This document shows, piece after piece, positions 12,389 through 26,800 of a stretch of DNA of 64,000 nucleotides. Origin of the DNA: Monarcha castaneiventris obscurior (taxonomy: Eukaryota; Chordata; Aves; Passeriformes; Monarchidae); assembly GCA_026261815.1 (NCBI GenBank), contig JAMPIT010000566.1:33133001-33197000 (forward strand). The letters are read 5' to 3'. The position numbers and the translations under genes were made by a program. Under the pieces are notes generated by a model. It had not been told where the DNA came from. It made no database searches and saw only the letters and a list, made by a program, of their open reading frames with translations. Position 1 is the first letter of the stretch. Each line of letters begins with the position of its first letter.

Positions 12389-15141
12389 TCATCACCAGGT
12401 CTCACACATGGCCATTCTCAACCTTAATGCATTCAGTTCTCAGGCACAACTAATTTGCAGAAGCAAAATCGAGGGGATGCCCCGATCCCCACACCTGCTA
12501 TGTTCGAATGCAGACCTGTGCAATAAAACAATCAAGGCACATCATCTTTTTTAAGCTACAGTTGAGCAATAGCATATGACAAGCAATAGTTCATCCCCCT
12601 CAGTTCTGAAGTTGTTTTGGATGTGTAACACAGCATTAATGAGTATTTAGCTTGGGATTTATTCTGGGAACACTGACATACACAACCTGTGCTATATAAG
12701 CACATTCACAAGTTAAAGTAGCACCATAATTTTATCTTTTCTTTCAACTGGAGAACATGTGTTGCCTTTGTTTGTTATCCAGACCTTTCAGATCTACCAG
12801 TGGGAATCAGCAGTCATCTAGGATTGCTCAATTTACTCTCACATATTCACTACAGAGCTTTTGGTGTCATTTATTTCCAGAACAACAGTATACTGTGATC
12901 TCACTAGGGGCTTCTCTGCAAGTCTTTGAGTCTTTTTTTATTCATGAGGGTCTGTCTTAGCCTTGCTCTTCTCCTTACACTCTCCCTGGGTAATCTCACC
13001 CTTCACTTCACATGAACATCTGCAAGCAGATTTGCAGATATGCTCCATGCTTGCCTACCACTGCCAGCAAAAAGCTGCTGTGGCTGTCCTGCCATCAGGC
13101 ACAGGCAATGTTATTTTAGCTGATTTTAATTACTGGTGGCTGTAGAAAATACTCTGGAATTCTGGGAACCGAGATCATTGAAATTAAAGTAAATTGAAAG
13201 ATAAACACAACTAAAGGTTGCAATTAAGAATTCTGACTTCAGAAGGATTATTTTTTAAGAGAGAGAAATTAAGGACTCTAAATGAACACACAGATAATGG
13301 GAGTGAGGTTATGAAAATTACAACAAATTTGGAGCGACAACTCATAAATGCAAATATGGCAGGCCTGAACACTTCCTCTCTAAAATGCATAACAGAAGAG
13401 GGAAACAAGGACAGAAGATTAACTATTTTCCACTAAATCTATGAAATGAGAAATGCTATGATAAAGAATAGCAAAAAAATAAACTAATTCAAGAGACAGA
13501 GAGGGATAGAAACAGAGGAAAACAGATTAATTGCTTGGGCAACAGTGGCAAATATTGCAGCTTCGGTAGTATGCACAGCTTCAGGGCAAATCTTGAACTT
13601 TTGAAACAAAGCCAGTGAAGCAAAAGGAAAACAGGATAAAATGTACTATGAGCTATCAAATGTGGCTCATGCCACCTAATATCTCTCTTCAGTAAGAAGC
13701 TGATTTTCAAAACCTAAAAATATTTCTGAACTCTATGATGGATCTTTTCCATCTGGATTTTCATGGAGTTGGTAACAAACTGTCCCAAATCATAATTTAT
13801 TGTTGAAGCTGGAGAAGAAAATATAAACAGAAGAACTATAAAATGATCAATCTGATGGGTTTTTGTTTCTTTTTTACTTTGTTTACTTTGGTGTTGTCAT
13901 CATTATTATTTCAGAGACTAAATTCTAATACTGAAAAAGTAAATACTGTCATACTGGGAGTTTCCCAGGGAAAGCTTCAAAGATAGGGATGAAAACTTAA
14001 AGTTTCTCTTACCTTGTATTTTCACAACGGACTTGGCGCATGCATGGGATATTTTTCATAGAAGTTTACTAAAGATGGGTGTTTGGAGTCATCATGAGTT
14101 CAAAGAAGGTTTGGAAGATCATACAGGGTGAATAGGATGACTTTGAAAGCTGGAGTTACTGGCATGGGTTGAATTATAGCTCTGCCAAATACAAGTTTGC
14201 AGGTTTTGGAAGTCTGACTAGAACTTCTGTTAGGAAGTCATCACTGGAAAAAGGTTCAAGAAATACCTGAGTGTGTCATATCAATCACAGAGTGGTTATA
14301 AGTCATCAATGGAATGAAAGCTGAGGGGTAAAAAATCAAATGCTATCCCAAAAAAAGTCAAGCAAGAGATTTTTAAAAGAGATTTTCTGAGGGAAAGAAA
14401 CTTGTGCAGTATAAAAGGAAGCTTGGCTCCTAATGACATGCTATAATGTGGTTATTACTAGTAGCCAAGGGCTCATCTTAAATCAAAAGACTCAAAATCC
14501 CAAGAGATGCCAAATATAAAATGTAGAAAAATGAAACCCTTTTCTTCTCCATCCTCAGTACTCTCCTACTTCTGACAGTATTATTAGCCTCTTAAACTTC
14601 AGCTTGAGAAAGTTTTCAGAGGTCTCATCACACAGAAGTGTTGCTTGAAGTATTGCACAAAATTGCATACATTGTGCAGTCATTTGAAACGTGTCAGAGG
14701 AAGCTCTCACTGATCATGTTGCTCACTGATTCCTCTGCAGCTTGTGTAGGGCATCCTGGGCCAGCTACTGGGAAAGAGGGAAACCCTGTGTGGGGTGCCA
14801 AAGGCAGGAGAAATATGATGCTATGACTGCTCTGACAGCTGCCTCACATCAGATTGCCCACTGCAGCAGCAGAGGCCTCCAATCCCTGACCCTGGCAGCT
14901 GGCAGAACGTGTGGGGATGTCTGCATATCTGTGAGGTTCCATTCTGTTTTACATGTAGGACATGGCAATGCAAAGTAGATACTTAGAGCTCACTTGTTTT
15001 CTGTCATTGCAGAAAGGACTATTTTTGCCCAAGAAACAAATAGCCAGAAATGCAATGTTTAGTCAACACGCAGTAAACACTTAGATTTGCTTCTAAGTGA
15101 CTAATGAGATTCACAATTTGTTTTATGTTTCCACAAGGAGC
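12389..15141. other. Unannotated stretch, no gene recognised
   Basis: AT-rich, apparently single-copy sequence. I recognise no exon, RNA gene or mobile element, and open frames are under 80 codons. Confidence 0.5.
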
Positions 15142-16258
15142 TGTAGAGGGTTGACAGTGACTGGATGCCAGGCACCCACCACAGCCTTTCTCTCACTTCC
15201 CTCCACAGATGGACACAGGAGAGAAAATATAACAAAGGCTCATGAGTTCAGATAAGGTCAGGGAGTGATCACTCACCAAATACCATCATGGGCAAAACAG
15301 ACCTAATTAGAAAATTAATTGAATTTATTACTAACAAAATCAGAGCAGGATAATGAGAAGCAAAATAAGACCTTAAAAATACTTTCCCCTCACCCATCCC
15401 TCCTTTACAGTTCTACCTCTTCCCCTCCCAGGGGAACAGGGAGACAGGGAATGGGTGTTATGGTCAGTTCATCACAGGTTGTTTCTCCCACTGCTCGGGG
15501 AGAGGAGTTGTTCCCCTGCCCCAGCGTGGAGTCCCTCCCATGGGAGACAGTTCTCCATGAACTTCTCCAAAGTGTGTCCATCTCATGAGCACCAGATGTC
15601 TGCAAACTTCTACAACGTGGGTCACTCTTCCATGGGGTGCAGTCCTTCAAGGACAGGCTGCTCCAGTGTGGGTCCTCCATGGGATGACAAATCTTACAAG
15701 GAAACCTGTTCCAGAGTTGGCTTCTCTGTCCACAGGTCTTTAGGTCCCTGCCAGGAGCCAGTTCCAGAACAGGCCTCCCACAGGTTCACAGCCTCCTCTC
15801 AGGCATCCACTCACTCCAGAGTGGTGGATCTCTCCCTCCCTGTGCCCTCCATGGGCTGCAGGTGAGTTTCTGCATCCCCATAGTCCTTCATGGGCTGCAG
15901 CTGCTTCACCATGGTCTGCACCATGGGCTGCAGGGGAATCTCAGCTCCAACATCCTGAGCACCTCCTGCCCCTCCTTCTGCACTGCCCTTGGTGTCTGCA
16001 GTTGCTCCTCTCACATGTTCTCACTCCACTCCTCTCTGGCCACAATTAAAACTGTGCAATAAATTTGTTTTTTCCTTCTTAATTCTGTAATCACAGAGGT
16101 GTTACCATCATTTCCAATTGGCATGGCAAGCAACACATACATCTTGGTGCAGCCAGGGATTGTTTTTATCAGACATGGGGAAGCTTCTGACAGCTTCTCA
16201 CAGATGATATCCCTGTTGCTGCTCTGCTTCTAAATCTTGGCCATGCAAACCCACTAGA
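15142..16258 (-). mobile_element. Solo-type long LTR of an avian endogenous retrovirus (ERVL-like)
   Basis: The sequence matches a long LTR family that I recognise from songbird genomes. Its sense strand is minus, running from 16258 (TCTAGTGGGTTTGCATGG) to 15142 (ending in ...CTCTACA). Between these it has several imperfect copies of a CTCCA.TGTGGGTCC-like motif with CATGGG-type spacers (about 15500-15900). An AATAAA signal on the minus strand lies at 15324-15329, followed by an R/U5-like segment. The flanks carry an imperfect 5-bp target-site duplication: GGAGC at 15137-15141 and GAAGC at 16259-16263. No internal retroviral sequence adjoins it, so it is probably a recombined solo LTR. Open frames inside it (e.g. 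15455-15865) are not genes. The family assignment is from memory and the exact name is uncertain. Confidence 0.82.
15324..15329 (-). promoter_or_regulatory. Polyadenylation signal of the LTR (AATAAA)
   Basis: AATAAA on the minus strand lies about 185 bp inside the 3' end of the LTR, the expected place for the R-region signal. Its activity is inferred only from position. Confidence 0.5.
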
Positions 16259-17359
16259 GAAGCATAAAGCATATAACTGCAAGAAGATATTGAAAAATGG
16301 CCTGTGTGCCATGAAAGGCCAGTATGCCAGCCAGCGCAGCTCTGCAGCTGCTGAAAGCATTTTTCCACTGGGGAGAACGTCAGGATTGCACAAAAATGAA
16401 AAGGAACTAAGCCTTAAATAGAAGTAAAATTCAAACTGGATTTGTATCTGTGAGAAGCAAGCTAACAAATCTCTTTGAAATAGGAAGCATTTGAGGTAAT
16501 AAAGGCTAATAAGTGGACACAACGTATATAGGAACAAGTGGTATCAGGGCATTTCTTTGTAAATCATATTTGTATAAGGCCATAGAAAAAGTTACAGGTA
16601 GAGATGAAATGAAAGATCACTGTTGTAAAAGGACAAAAAAATAGCAAAAGGACAGTAAAGACCTTTTCAGACATATTATGTTACAATCAACTTCTCAGAA
16701 ATCTATAGCAATGATCAAGCTAATTCTTTGAAATGCCACAAGTAGCTTTCCACGGTATCATGGAAAGGGGAATGAGTAGTGAATGAGCATGGAGAAAACA
16801 AGAAGCACAGTCTGAAAGGGAGTTTCCTCTATGCTAAGGGAAACCCTCTTCTAAAGCATCTTGTCCTCTCTGCCAGTGCCCAGGCAGGCAGGCAGATGCC
16901 TGGTGAGCTGAAGGCACCCTGAGGCAGGAGGAGCTCTCTCCCTGCCGTGCAGCCCAGAGCACAGATGCACCATGCAGAGGAACATCTGCCCCCGTGACAG
17001 CAGAGAAGCTTTCCAAAACATTCACTGTTTAAAATGTTCGCCTCAACAGCACTTTGGATGCCTGCAACATGGCGTGGGTGGCTGTGTCCTGTGTTTTCAC
17101 ACCCCAAGGCACGGACTGTGATCCTCTGCCAGCAGGAGACGCAGGCGTGAAGAAGGGACCCAGGAGCAGGGAACACAGGCAGTGATGGAGTTTTTGCCTG
17201 TGGGACAGGAGCTGAGTCAGGCAGAGAGTATGCTGAAAACTGATGTGCGGTAGTAAGAGGAGAGGATTTTGGAGGAAGTGGCCTGACCTTCTGCCCCCTC
17301 CCAGTGACAGAGAAGACAGAGGGACAGGGATGACACAGGAGGCCCATGGGATGTAGCCA
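16259..17359. other. Unannotated stretch between the LTR and the poly-G tract
   Basis: No element or exon recognised. Base composition becomes more GC-rich from about 16850 onward. Open frames on the minus strand here extend into the poly-G tract and are artefacts of it. Confidence 0.5.
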
Positions 17360-17690
<331 letters not shown>

Positions 17691-20398
17691 CAAAAGGACA
17701 GTAGAGACAGATAGAAAGATGACGGGCACTGGAGTGGGAGATATAGAAAATAAAAACATATGAGAGAAAGGAGTCAGCAAAACCAATCAATGCCAAGCTG
17801 TCCTGGCACAGCATTACCTGAGTTTCCCCTTGTTCTCTCAGCACCCAAGGGCAATATGACGCCACTCAGGCATGCAGGAGCCCTTCCACTGGTGGGTAGC
17901 AGTGTGACCTAGCTGGCATTCAGCTGGGAAGAGCAGAGGCTTGTCCTCCAGCAGGAGACCCCACAATTATCTAAAAGTGGGTGTGGGAGGCACCATGCTG
18001 CCAGCCAAGCGTACCCAAAAGGAATGAGCACGGACTGCTCCCACATGCTGATAATTATTTTCTGAGTAGGAACGAGCATCCTTGTGTTATCACTGGAGAA
18101 AACTATTTACAGAGGTATTTATACCTATGCCACATGGAGCAGTCTTTAGCTTAGTCATGTTTAAAGCCCATGACAACCTCTGCATATGCAAGACAAAGAT
18201 AAAAATAACAGCAGGGATGTGGAGGATGGTTTGAAACAGACAGTAAGGTGTTTGGAGCCAAGTACGCTTAAGCAGCAAAGATGATGTAAGGTTGTTTACC
18301 AGGAAATCCCCAGTGAATTCTTTTGTCTGAAATGGGCAGAGTGACTGAGCATGTATGAGTCCCACCTGGCACACTTGGCAGGTCAGCTGGTTTATTCTGC
18401 AAGCTGGACCTGCTGCAGCAAAGCAGGGCATCTGCCCCACACTCCCACTCCATTCAGAGCAGCCCCATTCCACAGGAGAAAGTACGGGAAGAAAATGCTG
18501 CAAAATCGGAGCCACTTTTTCTAGCCCCAGTTGACAGAAGACAGCAAGGCTGAGATTTGCATTTGAGAAGCAGCAAGCAGCAGACTTGTCTACCTCTGTC
18601 CCTGCCTGGCAACCTGGACTTAGTCTAAACTTATCACATCATCTGTCTCCAGATACCAGCTCACAACAGCATGGATTTTACCTGAAGTGAGCTCATGTCT
18701 ATCCCATACATAGTGGAGATCTGTCATTTATCTATAGCAGCTCTCAGAGGAAACATTGGCCTGCATTTTGGTCAAAATGCCACCTGGCAATATCAGAAAG
18801 ACCAAATGTTGCCCAAGGATTGAACCAAAGTGTCAGAAGGTAGCTCACAGTAGCATTCCTTAAGATTATTCCAGCAGAGACCATCTGATTGACTTATTGA
18901 CTCCCTGGAAACACCCTTTAGTGGGATCTACTGTGGAGATAACAAGAGCTTATCTCTCTTCTGTAAACTTTAGTATAGAAAACAAATAATCACGTGAACA
19001 ACAGAGCTAATGAAGCTCAGTCACTGTTGACATCTGTTCCATACAGCTGGATTTTGCTGGGTTGACAACACATCTCCTCTGTAAAGACACTACTGCAATC
19101 TGTCTTTTACCTGGCTTTTGCCTGGGTGCTTATTTTTATGAAACTGTTCTCTAAATTGGGCTGAAAGTTGCCTGTAGTTTAAAACCTAATAGAGTAGAAT
19201 AGATACACAGACATGTACAAACACACAGAGGCCAAGGAAACTTAATTTCCTATGAGGACCAGGCTGAAGAATAAGCAGTAAGCTGTAACATTCATTTCCT
19301 AGAGAGATGGGAAGAAAATCTATCAATAGAGAAATACAACTTAAATGTATCCCCAAGTAATAGTGATCTCAGTACTTGATTATGTATTCTGCTGCTAAAA
19401 CAGCATCTAACTCTGCTCTTTTCAGGTGCTTATTTCACTTGCATACAGACTGTTGAAGAAATAAGTCATCATGTCAACAGTCAATGATGAAGTAAATGTT
19501 CAGAATTAATTTTGTTCAAAAGACCGGATCTCTCTCATGCGGTCAGCCAGTGCAGTACAGCCCACCAGAGCACTGAGACTGGGTTTGCATCAAAAGCTCC
19601 ATAAGTTCACAGCAGCAGGGGAAGCCCATCCTGAAGTACTGGGGAGCAGAGGATGTGCCATCCGTCAGTCACAGCTGGCACTCAACCTCTTTCAAGAGAA
19701 AGAAAAAAATATCATGACAATCTTACCTGTCAGATGCTGAAGGACTGTCAAATCCAAATTTCTCAAATACTTTCATCCTCACATGACAAGGTTGTCACCT
19801 GTGATTGATGGTTCTGGCATTTCAGACCTTATGTTCTGACATTTCAGACCCACACCATTTGGGGTGGCATGATGCCTGTCCACCTCACAGAGAACAGCCC
19901 AGGGAACAAGGGAAAAGCTGGGAAGACCATTCCTGGCTATGCAAGCCCACCCCCGAGGGAGACTTTTTGCTCTTGTTTACTTTGTGTTCCCACCTTGGCT
20001 GGCTCCCAACATCAGAGCCAGAGGATGGCTAGGGGGACCCCAAAGGGGAGAGCATTTCCCTTGGGCATGGGAGCCCTGGCACTGGCATCGTCGGAGGTGC
20101 AGCCTCTGTTTCTCAGTGCTGCAGTGGGATCTGTGGGTGCTCGGATTGCCTCTCCTCCCTGATCTGTAGGAGGCCTTTTGCAGGGGGAAGGTTGTCAGGG
20201 AAAGGGACAATTGGTAACCCTGAGGAAAAGGCCCGGATCTGGGAGTAATGAGGCTCAAAGGATGACTCTTTCCAGTCTTGGCACTTCCCAAAAGTGAGGA
20301 ATCTATGGGCTCCCTGAAGTGCTGGGAAGACAATCATCAATGTGTATTGGTGTAGCTTGGCTCTGGACATAAGAGAGGGATTCAGCTTTCTTCCCTGT
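17691..20398. other. Unannotated stretch, no gene recognised
   Basis: Mixed-composition sequence with no repeat family or exon that I recognise. The 141-codon minus-strand frame (18090-18515) has no domain. Confidence 0.5.
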
Positions 20399-20480
20399 AT
20401 CATATCATATCATATCATATCATATCATATCATATCATATCATATCATATCATATCATATCATATATCATATCATATCAT
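20399..20480. repeat. (ATATC)n microsatellite
   Basis: About 16 copies of the pentamer CATAT/ATATC, with one small slip (CATATATCAT) near 20461-20470. It directly abuts the 5' edge of a CR1 fragment. Confidence 0.97.
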
Positions 20481-20842
20481 GTCAGCCCCTATCTACAAGA
20501 AAAACATGGAGATGCTGGAGCACCAAAGAAAGGAAAGAGAGTTGGTGGTCTGAAGCATGTCTTGTGAGGAGAGAATAAGGAAACAAGCGATAGGCCTCAA
20601 GTCACAGCAGGGGAAGTTTAGATTGGACATTGGGAAAAATTTCTTCACTGAAAACATGGTCAGGCATTAGAACTAGCTGTCCAGGGAAGCGGTGGGATCA
20701 ACAACCCTGGAAGTGTTCAAAAAACATGCAGATGTGGCAACCTGGGGACATGGGTTAGTGGTGAACATGGCAGTGCTGGGTTATCAGCTGGACTCAGTGA
20801 ACTTAGTGGTCTCTTCCAACCTTAATTCCGTGATTCCATGAT
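20481..20842 (+). mobile_element. CR1 LINE fragment, 3' end, internally deleted
   Basis: The plus strand starts in a CR1 segment (TCTACAAGAAAAACATGGAG...GAGATGCTGGAGCACC). After a deletion near 20575-20590 it resumes at the stretch CTCAAGTCACAGCAGGGGAAG, followed by GTTTAGATTGGACATTGGG and AATTTCTTCACTGAAAA. It ends with the 3' UTR (GTGGTGAACATGGCAGTGCTGG) and the terminus TTCCGTGATTCCATGA. The terminus runs straight into ATAATCATATCATATC, the same pentamer that precedes the element. This suggests insertion into, or target-site duplication of, the microsatellite. Not coding. Confidence 0.92.
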
Positions 20843-23800
20843 AATCATATCATATCTTTGTCCCTGGACAAAGCTGATATCCCCAGCACCAGCTTTTTGG
20901 CTAGACCCTGGAGAGGGCTCTGGTTGCCAGGGTACAGCTGGCAGCAATGCCCTGTGCATGCCGTCAGCCTCAGCTCCTTTGCTGCTGTTTGAAAGAAGCA
21001 CCTTGTGTGACTCCAGGCTTTGGGACACAAACCAGAGCACTCATTAATATTCTGCCAACAACGCACCTCCTTTCGCCTTCCTCAGTAGAGACAACATGAC
21101 AAAACCACAAAAACACGTCGTTCTGTCTCTATTTCTCATTCTCCCTGTGGCAAGGAGCTTTTGGTCCTGGCGGACCAGCTATGGCAAAAGCAGTGGTGTC
21201 TCACAGGAATTGCCTTGTCAGATCCGGTTCCTATCTCAGTGACCCCACAAAGGTCCCAGGATACTTTGTAGCTAATCCCTACAGTGTCTTCTTTTCAAAT
21301 ATTTGGTTTAGAGGCACTTTAGCTCTCACTGCTTCCATCCCTGAAGCTAAGAGGCCAGATTTTCCCCTTTCCTGTGACGGAGTACCTTTGGGCAATTTCC
21401 TGAACACCTCTGGCTCTTTCTAGAATTGGTTTCTGCACTGTGTCTCACCTGATCCAACTACTCAAGCCAAGAAATGTCCCCAGGCTGCTTTCTGAGTCTC
21501 TCCATTGTTTTCATACCTTGCCATAGCAGGTGCTTGGTTCTGACTGCATGATGCAAAGCCATGGTTTGCTGAGCAGTGCTGGCAGCCTCGCCCTCACCTA
21601 GCCATGGAGAGAGTACGTGATGTTGTTCGATGCACATGGCTGTAGGTGGGCTTTTGGTGGGTGCTGCTGTGGGGAGGGGGGACTAGGGTGACAGTGAGGG
21701 CTCAGATTAAGTGTGTGGTGGGGTTGAGGGGAAGATGGACTCTTGCTCAGTCCGTGGGAATCTATCCCTGCAATAAGCTGCTTCTTGGCTTGGGGTCTAA
21801 AGACCACATAAACATGCCTTTCTGCAGGGTGTGAGCAGCAGGGCATGTCTGTGATATTTGCAGATGGTTTTGGGAAAGCCTCAGTCCTGATGCCTTCAGC
21901 CAGGTTACTCAGAAAAATGAAAGATGAGCTTAGTGTAACACGTATCTACAGTCCCACCTCCAGCCCACCCTGCCTCAGAAGACTTCTCATAGTGGGCCAG
22001 GCAAGGGAGAGGATGGGACAAACCAGTCTAAGATGGAGATAGCATTGGCACACAGACCTCTTGTTAGAGTCTGTGCATGACTGTCAGCCTGCCCTCCCAC
22101 AAGCTAGTTTGGGAACAAGAGAGTTAGAAATTCTGTGGTGAAAGCAGAGAACTGGAGACAGTTCACCAAAAGCCTTACAGACACATGTTCCTGCCCCATC
22201 CCAGTTTTTTGCCTCCATTACTCTTCCTTTACACACAAGCAGGAGTTTGGGTGGCAGAAACCAGGTCAGCAGTCAGAGGTTAATTAGTGCACAGCTTAAG
22301 GCTGGATGTCACATGGTCTGTCCTAACAGCTTCATTACATGTGACAGGGTGCTGCACTTGTTGGCACAAACCAAAGCTCCCATCATCTTGCTGGGTTTTT
22401 CCTTATTGTGTTCTGCAAATAAGGCCTGCCTCATGTCTGTCTGTCTGTCTGTAAGTGCTCTCTGACACAAGGTAGGCAGAGTATCTTTACTGATGTAAAG
22501 GCTCCTTGTGCCTTGTTCCATCCTGATATAGAATATCCCACCTGTTCTTGATTCAGCACCTCAGAAGAATGCTTTTTCCAGGATGGAAATGAACACAGTC
22601 AGATACAATAATTTCTCTCTCTTTTTTTGAAAAAAAAGTTAATTTTATTTCCTTTTAAACCTCGAACACTATGATTATCCTTGCATACACTGTAAACACC
22701 CTCTTGTGCACTGACTTGCATTTTTTTCAGTACTTATTTTGAGCCTGGGGTTTTTTATTGCTGGGGGTTTTAAAGGACTATTAGGGCTCCTGTAAAAAGT
22801 AAACCACTAAAACCAAACCAACAATCGCACACTGAGTGAGACCTGTTGCAAACACTTTCAGTGTCAGATATGCTGGAAAATCCAAAGAGAATATAGTGTT
22901 GAAATAAGCTTCAGGAACAAATGTTCTTAAACATTCTACTGAGGACTGTATTGAGTATTTTAGATTGATTTTTAATGTCAGTCTTCTTCCAGATGGTTGA
23001 GGAAGGATACTGCTGAGATAGATAACAGCTTTAAATGCACATGCCTGTTTAACTTGCCAGTTTGCAAACGGTGGAGTGACAAAGTTCATGAGCTGCACAA
23101 GGAGACATCTCAAGCTCTCCACAACTATAACTTATGACCAGCACCCCACCCGTAGGGCCCCCAGCTTGTGAGCCAGCACCTCTGAGACACAAGTGTACCT
23201 GCATGGGCTGTATTGGTCCCTCACTTTGCAGGTGGGGATTTGGCTCACAGCAAACCTGATGTGCCTGAGGAGTAGGGCAAAGGCTTCCTTGAGACATCAG
23301 ACTCAGCGAGAGCATGGGATGCCTGGGCCTGCTGTGCAGGAGGACTCTCTGTCCCAGGGCACACAGCTCCCTGCTCAGGGTTGGGCAGCGCATGATGTGC
23401 CCCAGAGCCCCAGATTAAATACCCTGTGCTGAGGGCTGAGCTCTGGTACCGTGGCACTGAGGTTGTGGGAAGGACCTCAGTCTCCCATTCATGGAAGATA
23501 AGGGAGAAGAACTCAGCAGAGGGATGTGTGGCAGTGGAATGAGGCTACCTGCATGCAGATTGAGCAAGAATCACAGCTCACATGGGAAGTTTGTGGTCCC
23601 TAGTGCTGGGGAAGGAGAGTAGCTTCATGGGATGGTGTCCAAATGGATGGAATCTGGTTGAGGGAAAATAAGAGCAAGAAAGCTTTCTCTCTGAGGTGCT
23701 GGCAAGAATGATGTTTGAGCTGCAGCACAAGGGGACTCTCCCATTGCCAGCTTGTTGCTTCTGGGAAAATAGGCTCTGGCCACTAAGCAAACAGGACTAC

Positions 23801-26800
23801 AACAAATAAACATCTCAGCAGACAAATCTATCAGTTTTATCCTCTCCACAGAAACAATCTGAAATACCTCCAATAAAAGCTAGCAGCTCAGGCTAAAACT
23901 GGGACACGTGATTCACCATTTATCCTTTTGCTCATTTTTTCTCAGCAATATATGCTCAAGGCTTTTCATCTTCATCTGTATCAAAGGCTGATCTTTTGTT
24001 CTTTTCTGTTGCTTTTATTCAGTGTTTGGAACAGCAGATTTATTTGTACAGAACTAGGTAAGCTTTGGTGTTTCTCAATGAGGTTTTTCAAGTGCATAGT
24101 GTTGCTGTTATACTTTTCATCAGAAAAGCAGACTGGTCTTTCTTTTGTAATGCAATTCTAAAAACTGACCAGGTGCCAGTTCCTGGTGTTACTGGGTTCC
24201 AGCTGCAGATGTCAATTTGCTGGCATGCAGTCTAAGTTCAGCCTCAGATGAAAGGATACTGCAGACAGCAGAGGCAGAGGGTTTGGTGCTGAGTGGTAAA
24301 ATGCATTTCCCATTTGCAAAAGAATCAATCTGCCCAGGAAAGTCACTCCCAGAATTCCAGATGTTACAGTGAGGAAATGAGGAGGGATAGCGGGATTCCA
24401 CTTAAACAAGTGAGAATGAGCAGAAGGACCAGGAAGAAGTAGGAAAGGGAATATACAAAGGAGGAGCCATTTGAAGAAACAAGGAATAAAATTAGAGGGA
24501 TAGCAGCATAAAAAGGAAGATGAGATGGGGAGCCAGGTGTGGGGATTTGGTGTCTGAAATGCATGGACTGGGTAACATGATGGGGATGGGATAAGACAAA
24601 TGCAAAGCATTGAGTGAGCTGGCAGGAAAGGAAGTCATTTGTGTTTACTTGTGCCCCTGGGATCCTAAAAAGCTTATTTTGATTATCAGTAGTGAAAAAG
24701 ATCTACAGTGGTGATTTTAACTAGATTTTAGGGCAATTAAAACAGTGGTTGAAACTCAAAAGTGCTGCGTCTGAATGAGAAATAAGACATGAGCACAGAC
24801 TGTATCTTTAAGAGGCCACTATTAGTTGCAATCCCCACTGTGACAGACAGAAAAGTGCATCGTTGTCTCAGCCCAGCTGTTGAGCACAGGTGACTGATGT
24901 TCCATAAAAAGGAATTCAGACTGTGCTGCTTTTGTCACCAAACTCATCCATTGTTTTTCATCTTGTTAAATGGTGTGTTCGAGGTTACACTTTGGAGACC
25001 TTTATGTCCTTACAACTCTGCACATCTAGTTAGTGAGTAAAAGAACATAAACCTCACTGCAAATTGCCATTCTAGGCACTATGTCCTCATCCTACATATA
25101 CCAGCCTAGTCCAGCCTTACTTCACTGCCCCTTAGACTCCAGACAGCTGGGTAATAATCTTGACACCCCAGATATTGCCCTTTTTCAGGCTAACTTGCAC
25201 ATTGGATGCAAGATAGGTATTCATATACAGGCAACATTTACAAAAGGTTTAAGTTTTTAAATTAAAAAGGACAAATCTTTTGAATCAGGCAAATCTGGCA
25301 AATCAGGTTTTAGTTAAGCTTGAGAGCAGGGGAAGAGCCTCTGCAACGTCTGGCTTCTAAAATGCTATTGCAATATTACAGTACAGTTCTTCCTATAAGA
25401 GAGATAAAAATAAGATTAAAATGTCTAAGGGCATGAAAATGAAGCAAGATTAACAGCCACTAAGACAGATGTTTAGCTACCTCCTGCTGCTCTGTCCCAG
25501 AGTAAAACCTTTCATTTCTAGCTTTCCTCCTCATGTGTTCTCCTCTATTTGCATGTTTATATCCATTTTCTCATCTACCAGGGAGAAAGCTGTCAAGACA
25601 TTCTCAATTTTGACACCAATACAAAGTGTATTGCACAGATAATTGTCCTGGCTTGCTATTTTCATCACAGCATTTATGCCTTGCACCCCTCTGCATTATG
25701 TGAATGTAACTTCATTGGTCTTTGCTGACCAGGTACTTTACTACCCAGATTTGCTCTGTGTAGTATTATTGCATAGTTGATTTCTAATCCCGTCCTTACT
25801 CCACAAATTATATCCATCTTGATCACTTAATTGAGATTTGTTTTCCATTTCCATGACAGTCATTTTTCTATAGAGTCTTCACCTTAAAATTTGTTTTCTC
25901 AATTCCTCCAAAACTATTTCCTTGTCTGCCTTCATGCTCCAGTTTTTGATACTACTTTTTTTTTTGTTTGTTTTGGTTTCCCAAACCTTTCACCACATAA
26001 ATCACTACTGCAGTCACTGTTTTACTCATTTGTTCTCTGGCTCACAGTATCTGGACAAGGTTCTAACACACCATCTATTTCATAGTATCCATTGCCTTGC
26101 AGTTCTCCCTCATCTAATCAGCTCTCAAATCAAGGTTTGGTGGCCCCTGGAAAATGGGTTCTATGTTTTCCTATCAACAGTGATGGTGTGAAATGTGCAA
26201 ACATTGTAGTCAGTTGAAAAGAATGAATCTATTAGCTGTCAGGCTCTAAAGGAACTTTCCTAAAGCCACTCTTCTTGACCACATGCAGTGCACTGATTGC
26301 TAATAATTACTCTGTATAAAGATGCATGAAACAATACACATTTGTATGAAAAATATTCTATATTTTCTTTCTTGTTACTTTCCCATCAAGAAAAACTACT
26401 GCACCAGCATTCAAACAATCTGATATTCAAACAATCAATATCTGATATCCGTAAATAGGGACAGCAATAACCTACAAAAACTCTCATTCTAATTTTCCAC
26501 TTTTTGAACAAGACTAGGTATTTCTCTATTTTAGCATGTTCTGAATGTTATTCATTATTGAAAAGACTATGGTAATCACAGCTATAACCTTTAGAAAATA
26601 GAAATTAATTTCTTCTTATGTAAGTGAATAGCACTCATCCCTCTGGATGATAAAGTCTTGAGTTCAGGTAGTGTAAAACAAAATTGTTTCCACTTTTTGA
26701 GACAGAAGGGTAAATTTAGGTTAACTGAGCTGTAAGATTTGCACTGTTTTGTCTTCTGGCTGATAATCAGGGTAATGTTGAATTTGTTTTAATTTCACTG

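Noticed and set aside
15455..15865. 136-codon open frame
   Set aside because: Lies wholly inside the long LTR and follows its subrepeats.
20399..20480. CRISPR-like repeat array
   Set aside because: A simple pentamer microsatellite without spacers, in a vertebrate genome.
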